Below are positions 40,017 to 49,110 of a stretch of DNA of 64,000 bases, piece after piece. This DNA comes from Flavobacterium branchiicola (lineage in GTDB: Bacteria > Bacteroidota > Bacteroidia > Flavobacteriales > Flavobacteriaceae), in assembly GCF_018383905.1 (NCBI RefSeq), contig NZ_JAGYWA010000003.1, forward strand, positions 512,917-576,916, written 5' to 3'. A program made the translations under genes and the position numbers. Each line of letters starts with the position of its first letter. Position 1 is the first letter of the stretch. The notes beneath the pieces are model-generated. The model was not told the DNA's origin and searched no databases. It was given only the letters and a program-made list of their open reading frames with translations.

Positions 40017-42200
40017 ATGACTCTTTCTTTTTGGCGTTACACACACTTAGCTCTGGCTTTGTTTTCTTCTTTGTTTTTACTGCTTGCATCCGTAACAGGA
40101 ATTATACTGGCAGTAGATGCGGTACAGGAAAAAACATTGCCTTATAAAGCAGAAAACTTCGATTCGATAACTTTGGGTGAAACACTTCCGGTTTTAAAAA
40201 AGAAGTATGCCGAAATAACCGAAGTAAGTGTTGATTACAATCAATTTGTAACGCTTCAGGCAATTGATGAAAATGGTAACGATATCAAATCCTATGTAGA
40301 TGTAAAAACGGGAAAACTCTTAGGAACTCCTGCAAAAAAAAGCGAATTTATTCAATGGATAACAGGCCTTCACCGCTCCTTATTTCTTCATGAAACGGGG
40401 CGTTTTTTTGTTGGTGTAATTTCTTTTTTATTATTACTAATAGCCATTTCGGGTTTTATGCTGGTTTTGAGCAGACAAAGAGGAATCCGTAATTTCTTTT
40501 CGAAAGTAATCAAAGAATATTTTGCCCAATATTATCATGTTGTTTTAGGCCGATTGGCTTTAATTCCGATTTTGATTATTGCACTTACCGGAACTTATTT
40601 GTCACTTGAAAGATTCAACTTTTTTATGGGTGACGAAAAAGCAAAACCCGTAAAAACAGAACTTTCGGCGAAAGCCAAAACCGAATCTATATTTAAAACT
40701 ACTTTATTATCAGACGTAAAAAAAATCGAATTTCCTTTTACTGATGATCCTGAGGAATATTATATCATAGAATTAAAAGACCGCGAAATTGAAGTAAATC
40801 AGGTTACAGGCGCTGTAATTTCAGAGAAACTTTCGCCAATGACAGTTCAGTTTGCAGCTTTAAGTCTTGATCTTCATACCGGAAGAATCAATGCAATTTG
40901 GGCTGTAATTCTGGGTATTGCCTGTCTAAATATACTTTTCTTTATCTATTCCGGTTTTGCTATTACACTCAAAAGAAGATCAAGTAGAATTAAAAATAAA
41001 TACAAAGCGCACGAAAGCACTTTTATACTTTTGGCAGGTTCTGAAAACGGAAGTACTTTTCGATTTGCAAACGCCATTCAGAAACAATTAATCGATCACG
41101 GACACAAAGCTTTTATTACCGAATTAAACCGTTTTTCTGTTTATCCGAAAGCGGAACATATTATTGTATTTTCTTCGACACATGGTTTAGGAGATGCACC
41201 TTCTAACGGAAATAAATTTAAAGCTTTAATAGAAAAACAAAATCAGGAACAAAAAATCAATTTTTCTGTCGTTGGTTTTGGCTCTAAAGCTTATCCTGAT
41301 TTCTGCGAATTTGCTGTAGAAATCGATCAGCTTTTAGAGCAACAAAACTGGACAGAACGTTATCTTGATATGCAAACCGTAAACGATAAATCGGCGGTTG
41401 AGTTTACAGAATGGGTAAAATTATGGAGTGCAAAAACGGGAATTCCGTTAGCGACAACGCCATCATTATACAATCATGTTCCGAAAGGATTGCAAAAATT
41501 AATGGTTTTGGATAAAACTCCAATTTCAGAAACGGAACATACTTTTATTTTAACTTTACGTGCCAATGCCCGGGTTAAATTCAGTTCTGGCGATTTACTA
41601 GCAATTTATCCTGCCAATGATTCGAGAGAACGCCTCTACTCGATTGGAAATCATTCGGGAAATATACAATTGGTAGTAAAACTGCATCCAAACGGATTAG
41701 GTTCGGGATATTTGAATGCTTTAGAACCGGGAAATACGATAAAGGCTAAAATCCTTAAAAATCCAACTTTCCATCTTCCGAAGAAAGCTCCAAAAGTGGC
41801 TTTCATCTCCAACGGAACCGGAATTGCGCCATTTTTAGGAATGATCGAACAGAATAAAACAAAACAGGAAATACATTTATACAGCGGCTTTAGAATGGAA
41901 ACGCCTACTTTGATGGCGTATAAAAAGTTTGCTGAACTCATGATTCAAAAAGAACATTTAGATCATTTTCATGTTGCTTTATCGCGTGAAGCGGAACATA
42001 TTTATGTGATGGATCTGATTAAAAGAGATGCTGTATTTTTTGTGGAGTTATTAAAACAAGGCGGCGTAATCATGATTTGCGGATCGCTCGCCATGCAGCA
42101 AGATGTTGAAGCTATTTTAAATGAATTATGTCTGGCAAACGGAGCAAAAAATCTTTCTGAATATAAATCCAATTATCAGCTCTTAACAGATTGCTACTAA
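40017..42200 (+). CDS. PepSY-domain ferric reductase fused with flavodoxin and NADPH-reductase modules
   Basis: The protein has 727 aa. An N-terminal PepSY-associated membrane half (segments near residues 10-32, 128-150, 175-195 and 295-317) carries heme-ligand-type histidines, for example in GLHRSLFLHE and YYHVVLGRLA. A flavodoxin-like domain starts near residue 335 (FILLAGSENGSTFRFANAI; FSSTHGLGDAPSNG). A FAD/NADPH reductase module comes last, with RLYSIG (about 538), NGTGIAPF (about 598) and VIMICGSLAMQQDVEAIL. It can carry electrons from cytosolic NADPH through FAD and FMN to heme and across the membrane. PepSY proteins of siderophore loci, such as XusC, have only the membrane part; here the cytosolic electron donor is built in. 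Confidence 0.88.
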   Translation: MTLSFWRYTHLALALFSSLFLLLASVTGIILAVDAVQEKTLPYKAENFDSITLGETLPVLKKKYAEITEVSVDYNQFVTLQAIDENGNDIKSYVDVKTGKLLGTPAKKSEFIQWITGLHRSLFLHETGRFFVGVISFLLLLIAISGFMLVLSRQRGIRNFFSKVIKEYFAQYYHVVLGRLALIPILIIALTGTYLSLERFNFFMGDEKAKPVKTELSAKAKTESIFKTTLLSDVKKIEFPFTDDPEEYYIIELKDREIEVNQVTGAVISEKLSPMTVQFAALSLDLHTGRINAIWAVILGIACLNILFFIYSGFAITLKRRSSRIKNKYKAHESTFILLAGSENGSTFRFANAIQKQLIDHGHKAFITELNRFSVYPKAEHIIVFSSTHGLGDAPSNGNKFKALIEKQNQEQKINFSVVGFGSKAYPDFCEFAVEIDQLLEQQNWTERYLDMQTVNDKSAVEFTEWVKLWSAKTGIPLATTPSLYNHVPKGLQKLMVLDKTPISETEHTFILTLRANARVKFSSGDLLAIYPANDSRERLYSIGNHSGNIQLVVKLHPNGLGSGYLNALEPGNTIKAKILKNPTFHLPKKAPKVAFISNGTGIAPFLGMIEQNKTKQEIHLYSGFRMETPTLMAYKKFAELMIQKEHLDHFHVALSREAEHIYVMDLIKRDAVFFVELLKQGGVIMICGSLAMQQDVEAILNELCLANGAKNLSEYKSNYQLLTDCY

Positions 42201-42212
42201 ACTATATGAATA

Positions 42213-42404
42213 GCGCGTTGGGGATTAATTAAAAAACACTTTTAACACATAGAAACATAGCTTTTTTTGTCTATAAAAAAGGCGTTTCACTTGCATTAAC
42301 AAACATAGCTATGTGTTAGAAACTAGTTTCTTTTTAAAATCTTTTTAGCAATATTTATAATAATCTATGTTTCTATGTGTTCAAATAATTACATCCAACA
42401 AGTT
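42213..42404 (+). repeat. Family A element, copy A4
   Basis: It runs from GCGCGTTGGGGATTAATT (42213-42230) to AATTACATCCAACAAGTT (42387-42404). The interior has AACACATAGAAACATAG, GGCGTTTCACTT, AACATAGCTATGTGTT and TTTCTATGTGTT. Its right end overlaps the only upstream ATG of the apbE frame. Confidence 0.85.
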
Positions 42405-43415
42405 ATAAATAGTAAATTGTCACTACATAAACTGGTTTTTCTTTTTGTAATCGCATGCAGTTTTTCTCTGCATTCACAAGTATTACGAAAGAAGACAACA
42501 CTGCTTATGGGCGGACGTTTTGATATTAGTATTGTAGATAAAGATTCCCTTTCTGCGGCACAAAATATTGCTATTGTAATTGCTGAAATTACCCGAATAG
42601 AAAATTTAATCTCCGACTGGAAACCGGATTCTCAGGTTTCTCAGGTAAATCAGAATGCAGGAATTCAACCTGTAAAAGTGGATCGTGAAGTGTTTGAATT
42701 AACCCAAAGAGCCATTCAATTATCTGAAATAACAAACGGTGGTTTTGATGTGAGTTTTGCCGCAATGGACCGAATCTGGAAATTTGACGGCTCGATGACG
42801 GAAATGCCTTCGGCGGAAGCCATAAAAAAATCGGTGGAGAAAGTGGGGTATAAAAACATTATTCTCGACAGCGTTGCATCGACTATTTTTTTAAAACTAA
42901 AAGGAATGAAAATAGGGTTTGGCGCTTTGGGCGAAGGTTATGCAACCGATAAATGCCGCGCCATGATGATTGCAAAAGGTGTAAAAGCCGGAATTATAAA
43001 CGGCTCCGGAGATATGAGTACGTGGGGAAAACAACCTAACGGAAATGACTGGAAAATTGGCATTACAAATCCGTTTAATCCGGATAAACTTTTGGCTGTT
43101 GTTCCTTTAAAAGACGGCGCTGTCACCACTTCCGGCAGTTATGAAAAGTTTGTTGTTTTTAATGGCAAACGTTATTCGCACATTATAAATCCTGCAACCG
43201 GATATCCCGCAACCGGATTGTGCAGCGTTTCTGTTTTTGGCCCAAATGCCGAAACCGCAAACGGATTAAGTACTTCTCTAATGGTTTTAGGACAAAAAGA
43301 AGGGTTGCTTTTACTTCAAAAATTTCCTGGCTACAGTTGTTTGATGATTACTGATAAAGGAAAAGTTATTCAGTCTAAAAACTTTGATAACAAACATTTT
43401 AAAGCTAAGTTTTAA
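42375..43415 (+). CDS. apbE: FAD:protein FMN transferase
   Basis: The protein has 346 aa from ATG 42375, but that codon lies inside a family A repeat. The signal peptide proper (LHKLVFLFVIACSFSLHSQ) begins after TTG at 42417, which may be the real start (332 aa). ApbE features are clear: LMGGRFDISI, ISDWKPDSQVSQVNQNAG, VKAGIINGSGDMSTWG, the GAVTTSGSYEK segment and YSHIINPATGYPA, ending with a conserved ANGLSTSLMVLG. It moves FMN from FAD to Ser/Thr in target proteins in the periplasm. The likely target here is the DUF2271 protein at 39278. Confidence 0.9.
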   Translation: MCSNNYIQQVINSKLSLHKLVFLFVIACSFSLHSQVLRKKTTLLMGGRFDISIVDKDSLSAAQNIAIVIAEITRIENLISDWKPDSQVSQVNQNAGIQPVKVDREVFELTQRAIQLSEITNGGFDVSFAAMDRIWKFDGSMTEMPSAEAIKKSVEKVGYKNIILDSVASTIFLKLKGMKIGFGALGEGYATDKCRAMMIAKGVKAGIINGSGDMSTWGKQPNGNDWKIGITNPFNPDKLLAVVPLKDGAVTTSGSYEKFVVFNGKRYSHIINPATGYPATGLCSVSVFGPNAETANGLSTSLMVLGQKEGLLLLQKFPGYSCLMITDKGKVIQSKNFDNKHFKAKF

Positions 43416-43426
43416 TTATATTTTAT

Positions 43427-43808
43427 GTCTTCCTGAGCGTAGTCGAAGGATCTCGGCAAAGTGTCTTTCTTTAATGGTTTAATCTCGCAAAGACGCAAAG
43501 TCGCAAAGTTTTTTATTTCTTTTTTTGTCCTCCTGAGCGTAGTCGAAGGATCAACACAAAGTATTTCGCCAATTTTTGTCATTTCGACGTAAGGAGAAAT
43601 CGCACTAGCTTGTCGACAAAGATTGGCGATTTACTTTGCGGAGTTTCGTGTGCGATTTCTCCTTACGTCGAAATGACAAACTTCATGCTTATTTAGCCAT
43701 TTTAGTAATTAATACTTACTCTTTGCGCACATCCTTCGACTTCGCTCAGGAGGACAAAAAACATTCAACTCAAAACTCATAATTCATAACTCATAATTCA
43801 TAACTTCT
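43427..43808. repeat. Family D and related repeats between apbE and TonB gene
   Basis: The 43416-43923 gap has no gene. CCTGAGCGTAGTCGAAGGATC occurs at about 43431 and 43531, and its inverse (ATCCTTCGACTTCGCTCAGG) at about 43731. A family D unit (TGTCATTTCGACG to CGTCGAAATGACAA) covers about 43577-43680. CGCAAAGACGCAAAGTCG lies at about 43487, and AACTCATAATTCATAACTC repeats at about 43772-43805. Confidence 0.8.
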
Positions 43809-43887
43809 TAAACCCAACATTAAAATTTCTAATGTAAATCTAATAATCTTCTAATTCGTTTATTTAGATTAAATATAAATTATAAAT

Positions 43888-43895
43888 TAAGTTTG
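43888..43895 (+). promoter_or_regulatory. -7 box before the TonB receptor gene
   Basis: TAAGTTTG matches TAnnTTTG, 28 bases before the start codon. The uptake genes thus have a promoter of their own after the repeat-filled gap. Confidence 0.5.
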
Positions 43896-43923
43896 CTGTC
43901 CTATAAAATCAGTACACTTAAAC

Positions 43924-46323
43924 ATGAGAATTCTTTACGCTCTTCTACTTATGACTACTATTTCCGGCTGGTCACAAACCGGGAAAATTACAGGAAAAGT
44001 AACTTTTGCAAATAATGAAACCGCTTTTGGAGCATCGGTACAAATTACAGGAACAAAGAAATTTGTTGTAGTTGATGGCGAAGGTCAGTTTGAAATAAAA
44101 AGCCTGATGTATGGCAGTTACAAACTGGAAATTTCGTCGATGGAAGCCAAAGCAAAAATGATAAATATTGTCGTTAATCGTCCGTCGCAGCAAATCAATG
44201 TTTCACTTGAAAAAATAACAGATCCAAAATCTTTAAAAGAAGTTATTGTACAGAAGAAAACCTTCAAAAAAGAAATAACGGAAAAAGGCTTCGCTGTAAA
44301 CGTCATAGAAACTCAGGAAGCGGCAAAAAGAAATCTTCAGACTAATGATTTATTAGATCGTTCCGGTGGAGTGAGAATCAGACAAAACGGAGGTTTAGGA
44401 TCTGCAGTTACGTACAATATTAACGGAATGTCGGGAAATGCCATCAGAATATTTATCGACGGAGTTCCAATTCAGACTTATGGCGCCTCTTTTAGTTTAA
44501 ACAGTATTCCGCCTGCTTTGATTGAGCGAATTGAAGTTTTTAAAGGTGTGGTTCCGGCTTATCTGGCCGATGATTCACTAGGAGGAGCTATTAATGTGGT
44601 TTTAAAAAAAGGAGCTAAAAACAGCTTAAATGCTTCGGTTTCTTACGGATCATTCAATACGGTTCAATCTAATATTAATGCTTCATACAGAGATAAAAAA
44701 GGTTTTACCGTCAATGCCAATGCATTTCAGAATTATTCTGATAATGACTATGAAGTTTGGGGAAGGTTTGTTTACAACATCGCGCCAAACGGACGTTACG
44801 AACCTATTAGAGCTAAAAGGTTTGAGAGTATGTATCGCTCTTTTGGAGGAAGATTAGAAGCGGGTTATACCAATGTTGACTGGGCAGATAGTTTTTTAAT
44901 TAGTTATAATGGTTCAGAGGATTTTAATCAGATTCAGCACGGGCAATATATGACAAAACCGTATAAAGGTCGTTTTAGTGAATCTGCTGCGAATGTTATC
45001 AGTTTGAATTACAGCAAGAAAGATTTCCTGATTAAAAAACTTGATTTTAATGTTATAGCTGTTTACAGTCACAGAAATGATGTAATCAATGATACGGTAA
45101 AATGGAATTATAACTGGAATGGCGAAAAAGCGCTTGGCTTATATGGAGATCCCATTTTAACAACTACTGGCGCGCAACAAGGAGCTCCGACAATCAATAA
45201 TATGACTTCGAATATTTTTAATACACGTGCAGGTTTAAACTATACTATTAGTGATAACCATAAAGTACTTGTAAATGTGATGACGTACATTTTTGACCGA
45301 AATGATTATGATGAAATGAAACCGGAAATCACCCGAAATTTTGAAGTTACGCGAGATTTAGATAAAACGGTTTCTTCATTGGCTTACGAAATGACGGCCT
45401 TTGATTCGCGTATGAGAGCCAATCTTTTTGTAAAAAATTACAACCTGAAAAACGAACAACGCGATCCACAAACGGTTACTCAAAATGGTGAAACTATAGT
45501 AAATGAAGTTCTTACTTCTAAAAAAACAAATCATACTGGTTATGGTTTTGCAGGCTCCTACTCTGTTACGCCAAAAATAATGGTTATGGCTTCTGCTGAA
45601 AAAGCAATCAGAATGCCATCTGAAAATGAAATATTTGGAAATCCGGGTGAAAATATCTTAAGCAACTCTACCTTACAACCAGAACAAAGTAATAATCTGA
45701 ATGCCGGTTTTAGATTTGGACCTTATGAAATCAATCAGCATAAATTTACTATTTCCGGGAATGCCTTTTGGCGAAATACCGAAGATAAAATTGTTCGCCA
45801 GATTAGTGATCGTTTAAACGAAGCTATTCAGGCATCTCCATTTATCAATTTAGGAAAAGCACAATCGGTTGGTTTTGAAGCTTCGTTTCAATATTCATTC
45901 AACAACCGCTTTTTTGCCGGAATGAATCTTTCTAAATTTAATTCGCTTTTTAAAGACAAATACGATAAAAACGGAAACATTCTTCCGCATTATAACAAAC
46001 AATTGCCGAATGAACCGTATTTCAATTTAAACGGAAATCTGCAATACAACTTCAAAAATGCCATTCAGAATAACTCAGAATTAAACCTGTATTACTATTG
46101 CGGTTACGTTGCGCCATTTTATACTTCGTGGCTTGAGATTGATAAAACGACAGCTCAATTTCCGCAGGATTTGGGTTTAAGTTATGTTTTTCCGAAGAAA
46201 CAATTCATTGTGAGTTTTGATGCCCGAAACATTTTTGACGAACAAGTTTACGACAATTTCGCTGCTCAAAAACCAGGAAGAGCTTTTTACTTAAAAGTCA
46301 ATTATACCATTAATAAATTTTAA
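43924..46323 (+). CDS. TonB-dependent receptor (siderophore type, XusA-like)
   Basis: The protein has 799 aa with a signal peptide (LYALLLMTTISGWSQ). A carboxypeptidase-regulatory-like domain covers about residues 20-95 (GKITGKVTFANNETAFGASVQI). The plug domain lies near 115-225 (NDLLDRSGGVRIRQNGGLGSAVTYNINGM and RIFIDGVPIQTYG, ERIEVFKGVVPAYLADDSLGGAINVVLK). A 22-strand-type barrel follows, ending in YLKVNYTINKF with a terminal aromatic. The length fits ferric-siderophore receptors and is shorter than SusC. The adjacent DUF4374 lipoprotein and PepSY reductase match the XusABC arrangement for xenosiderophore use in Bacteroides. Confidence 0.92.
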   Translation: MRILYALLLMTTISGWSQTGKITGKVTFANNETAFGASVQITGTKKFVVVDGEGQFEIKSLMYGSYKLEISSMEAKAKMINIVVNRPSQQINVSLEKITDPKSLKEVIVQKKTFKKEITEKGFAVNVIETQEAAKRNLQTNDLLDRSGGVRIRQNGGLGSAVTYNINGMSGNAIRIFIDGVPIQTYGASFSLNSIPPALIERIEVFKGVVPAYLADDSLGGAINVVLKKGAKNSLNASVSYGSFNTVQSNINASYRDKKGFTVNANAFQNYSDNDYEVWGRFVYNIAPNGRYEPIRAKRFESMYRSFGGRLEAGYTNVDWADSFLISYNGSEDFNQIQHGQYMTKPYKGRFSESAANVISLNYSKKDFLIKKLDFNVIAVYSHRNDVINDTVKWNYNWNGEKALGLYGDPILTTTGAQQGAPTINNMTSNIFNTRAGLNYTISDNHKVLVNVMTYIFDRNDYDEMKPEITRNFEVTRDLDKTVSSLAYEMTAFDSRMRANLFVKNYNLKNEQRDPQTVTQNGETIVNEVLTSKKTNHTGYGFAGSYSVTPKIMVMASAEKAIRMPSENEIFGNPGENILSNSTLQPEQSNNLNAGFRFGPYEINQHKFTISGNAFWRNTEDKIVRQISDRLNEAIQASPFINLGKAQSVGFEASFQYSFNNRFFAGMNLSKFNSLFKDKYDKNGNILPHYNKQLPNEPYFNLNGNLQYNFKNAIQNNSELNLYYYCGYVAPFYTSWLEIDKTTAQFPQDLGLSYVFPKKQFIVSFDARNIFDEQVYDNFAAQKPGRAFYLKVNYTINKF

Positions 46324-46360
46324 TCAAATTCTAAATAATTAATTTTCAAATACATTAAAA

Positions 46361-47695
46361 ATGAAAAAGAATACTTTTAAACTATTCACTTCAGGCTTAT
46401 TGCTTAGTGCGCTTGCCTTGACTACTTCATGCAGCAGTGACGATAATAAAAATACAGAACCTGTAAATCCGGTTACAGAAGGACGCTGGATTACAGTTGC
46501 AGGAGCTTTAATGCAAACGAATCCGGGTGACGGAAACGGTGGAACAAGAGTTTTTGCTGTTAGTAAAGAAAATGCTATAAATCCTAATTTTTCTGTGAAC
46601 GTTTATGAGCAAGGTGTGCCTGTACAATCAAGCAGAACAGCACGTTTACAATCTTCTGTAGATGGAACTACGCTTTTTAATATTACATACACGGGTGCCA
46701 ACGGAGGTGAATTTATGACCTACAAAGTAAACGGAGGAAATAATTTTGTTGAATCTCAGGCAAAAGTTAATATTTCGCAATATGCAGGATTATCTCCAAG
46801 ATGGGTAAAACTTTTTGATGGTGATAAAACAGGTGTTGCAGTAAACGTAACAACTCCAATTGTCAATACAAATGAAGACAAAAGTTATAAAAACACAAGA
46901 GGAATAGCTACTGTATTGTCTCTGGACATGCAGCAAACTTTGATCTCGGCTTTCAAACAATTTGAAATTCCGTTAACTCCTGAAGAAGAAGCGCAAGGAC
47001 ACCATATTTTCCGTTTGGATGCACCAACACTTAACAAAGCCGGAAATAAATTAATTATCGGAACGTGGATGCGTAAAACAAACCCGGCTTCTCCAAAAGA
47101 TAACGAAGCTTCATTTACCCGTTTAGGTTCTAAATCTCTTGTGGTAGATTATCCTGCATTAACCAATCCGCAAATTATTACTTCTACAGTTGGATTTGGT
47201 GATACAAGCGGTTACAGAAGTTTCAACAGTTTTGTGGCTACAGACGGAAACATTTATCAGGCTACACAAAGAGATACGCAAAAAGGTTCTTATATCTTAA
47301 AAATCAATCAAAGCAACCAATATGATAATTCGTATGTATTTAGTTTAGATACAGCTTTAGGAATTAAAGGCAGTTATATTGATGCGTGGAGATATGTTGG
47401 AAACGGAATTGCTTATGCTGTTTATACTTATGAAGGTGCAAATGATCAGGGTTTTCTTGCCAGACTTGATTTAAACGCCAGAACGGCTCAAAAAGTAGAA
47501 GGAATTACTTATGATGCTGATTTGAATTTTGGACAATACCAAGGTTTTGTTGTTGATGGAAATAACTTTTATATCGCGGTTACACCAGTTGGAAAAGATG
47601 GTAATATTTATGTAATTGATATTCCAACAGGAGCTGTTACTAAAGGTGCTAAATTGATAAACAAACCAGGAAACCACTATATCGGTGTATTCTAA
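46361..47695 (+). CDS. DUF4374 surface lipoprotein (XusB-like)
   Basis: The protein has 444 aa. The lipoprotein signal ends LTTSC with Cys24, followed by SSDDNK. An SDD run just after the cysteine matches the surface-export signal described for Flavobacterium lipoproteins, so it is probably exposed on the outer face. The rest is a beta-propeller-type DUF4374 domain (GRWITVAGALMQT near the start, repeated GxYxL strands). XusB of Bacteroides thetaiotaomicron, of the same family, binds ferric siderophores and sits on the XusA receptor. It starts 37 bases after the TonB receptor gene, so it is co-transcribed with it. Confidence 0.9.
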   Translation: MKKNTFKLFTSGLLLSALALTTSCSSDDNKNTEPVNPVTEGRWITVAGALMQTNPGDGNGGTRVFAVSKENAINPNFSVNVYEQGVPVQSSRTARLQSSVDGTTLFNITYTGANGGEFMTYKVNGGNNFVESQAKVNISQYAGLSPRWVKLFDGDKTGVAVNVTTPIVNTNEDKSYKNTRGIATVLSLDMQQTLISAFKQFEIPLTPEEEAQGHHIFRLDAPTLNKAGNKLIIGTWMRKTNPASPKDNEASFTRLGSKSLVVDYPALTNPQIITSTVGFGDTSGYRSFNSFVATDGNIYQATQRDTQKGSYILKINQSNQYDNSYVFSLDTALGIKGSYIDAWRYVGNGIAYAVYTYEGANDQGFLARLDLNARTAQKVEGITYDADLNFGQYQGFVVDGNNFYIAVTPVGKDGNIYVIDIPTGAVTKGAKLINKPGNHYIGVF

Positions 47696-47740
47696 AAAAT
47701 AATAACTATCGTTATTTACTTGAGTTTTTTTTTTATTTTA

Positions 47741-47777
47741 AAACAGTCCGCTTCAGAATATTTTGGAGCGGATTGTT
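47741..47777 (+). terminator. Terminator-like hairpin after the DUF4374 gene
   Basis: AAACAGTCCGCTTC (from 47741) pairs with GGAGCGGATTGTTT (to 47777), 45 bases after the stop. Confidence 0.7.
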
Positions 47778-47810
47778 TGTTTAAAGTCCGTTTTTTAAAT
47801 GTACTAAATC

Positions 47811-47842
47811 AAAAAACGCCTCAAATTATTGAGGCGTTTTTC
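47811..47842 (-). terminator. Terminator of the His-rich protein gene
   Basis: AAAAAACGCCTCAA pairs with TTGAGGCGTTTTT around TTA, just beyond the stop of the minus-strand gene at 47851. The same stem sequence recurs at 48891-48914. Confidence 0.8.
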
Positions 47843-47850
47843 TTTGTCAA

Positions 47851-48345
47851 TTAATGGTGTTTACCATTGGAGTGATCGTGGTCCTTGCTTGACTGTTGTT
47901 TGGAATTTTTGTTATTGTTGTCTCTGTGTTCCGATTTCTGATGCTTATTGGATTTATTACTTTTTGATGGTTTTTCTCCTCTGTTTTTCTGAGGTTTTCC
48001 ATGGTATCCTTTTGGATATTCTGCTCTGTGATTTTTATGATAGCTATAAGGTGTATTTCCTCTATAATCATTTAGGACTACTTTATAACCAGAATACAAA
48101 TCATAATGTCTGCAAGTTGACGGAAGCCTTTTATCACGCGTCCATTTTCCGTTATTATCATAAATAAACTGACTTTGGTTTACATCATAATATACGTCAA
48201 TATCAGGCAAATAATAATATCTGCTGTTGTCATTTCCTTGTGGTCCCCAATTTGGCGGCGTGCCAATATTTACATTAATCGAAACCTGAGCTTGAGCAAA
48301 GAATACACTCATAAAAAGCACTGAGGCGAATACTAATTTTTTCAT
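47851..48345 (-). CDS. Exported protein with His/Lys/Asn-rich tail
   Basis: The protein has 164 aa with a signal peptide (LVFASVLFMSVFFAQAQ). A compact N-terminal domain of about 85 residues follows (VSINVNIGTPPNWGPQG, YYYLPDIDVYYDVNQSQFIY, GKWTRDKRLP, YDLYSGYKVVLNDYRGNTPY). This pattern recurs in exported Bacteroidota proteins of unknown function. The last 60 residues are Lys, Asn, Ser and His, ending DHDHSNGKHH, which could bind metal or the cell surface. It is not in an operon. A metal-related role is plausible from its place after the iron-uptake block, but it is on the other strand. Confidence 0.75.
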   Translation of the reverse strand: MKKLVFASVLFMSVFFAQAQVSINVNIGTPPNWGPQGNDNSRYYYLPDIDVYYDVNQSQFIYDNNGKWTRDKRLPSTCRHYDLYSGYKVVLNDYRGNTPYSYHKNHRAEYPKGYHGKPQKNRGEKPSKSNKSNKHQKSEHRDNNNKNSKQQSSKDHDHSNGKHH

Positions 48346-49110
48346 GTTTTTAGATTTTAAATATTAATTTCAGTAGATATTAATCTAAAGTAATGCCAAT
48401 ATTTAATTCTGGCGCATTCATTATACGAAGACACAAAACCAATCGACGTACAGTACTTTTCAGCCGATATATCTTTAATAAAAAACTATAAACCGTTGTA
48501 TGAAATTGAATAAAATAATTTGATTCTCTAAGAAAGATTTAATTAAATCTGCTGAAATCTTTTTGAATCTACGTGAAATACTTTTTGCGCATAGATTTTT
48601 TCACGCAGATTTAAGACGATTAAAGCAGATATACACAGATCTGTTATTTCGACTTGCGGAGACTCGGGCGATAGTGACAGACGAAGTAAATCGCACTAGT
48701 AATTCGACAAAGATTGGCGACATACTGTATGGAATTTCGTGTGTGATCTCTCCTTCGTCGAGATGACAGAACTATGTGTGGTTCTATTTTTTGTCATTTC
48801 TGAAACAGTTGTGAAGAAATCCTTTGCAAAAATTTAAAAATAGAAAAAACAAAACCTCAAAATATACTTATCGTATATTATAGTACAAAAAAACGCCTCA
48901 TTGCTGAGGCGTTTCGGGGTCATGTTTTATTCAAATAAGGCGATCATCAATCTAATGATTATGATCTTGTGGAACATTATACTATATTATCCCATTTTAT
49001 CTTATTAATCTTGGAGTTTCAAAAGTAAGTACAATTTTTCATACTTTAAAATAAATTAGACCAACGGTTAAATTGTAGCGACAAACGTACATTTTTAACA
49101 ATTGAGAATT
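48346..49110. repeat. Gene-free gap with a family D repeat
   Basis: The 765-base gap holds no credible gene. A family D unit lies at about 48640-48768 (CGGAGACTCGGGCGATAGTG to TCCTTCGTCGAGATGACAG) with GACAAAGATTGGCGACAT inside. ACGCAGATTTAAG and AAGCAGAT type repeats precede it. An open frame across 48563-48766 lies in this repeat and is not a gene. The 48780-48880 stretch is unremarkable AT-rich sequence. Confidence 0.75.
48891..48914 (-). terminator. Terminator of the RND efflux operon
   Basis: AAACGCCTCA and TGAGGCGTTT flank a TTGC loop; read on the minus strand it is followed by a run of T, about 200 bases beyond the last efflux gene. Confidence 0.75.

Noticed and set aside
48563..48766. 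Plus-strand reading frame of 67 codons
   Set aside because: It overlaps a family D repeat that occurs at several other intergenic places.
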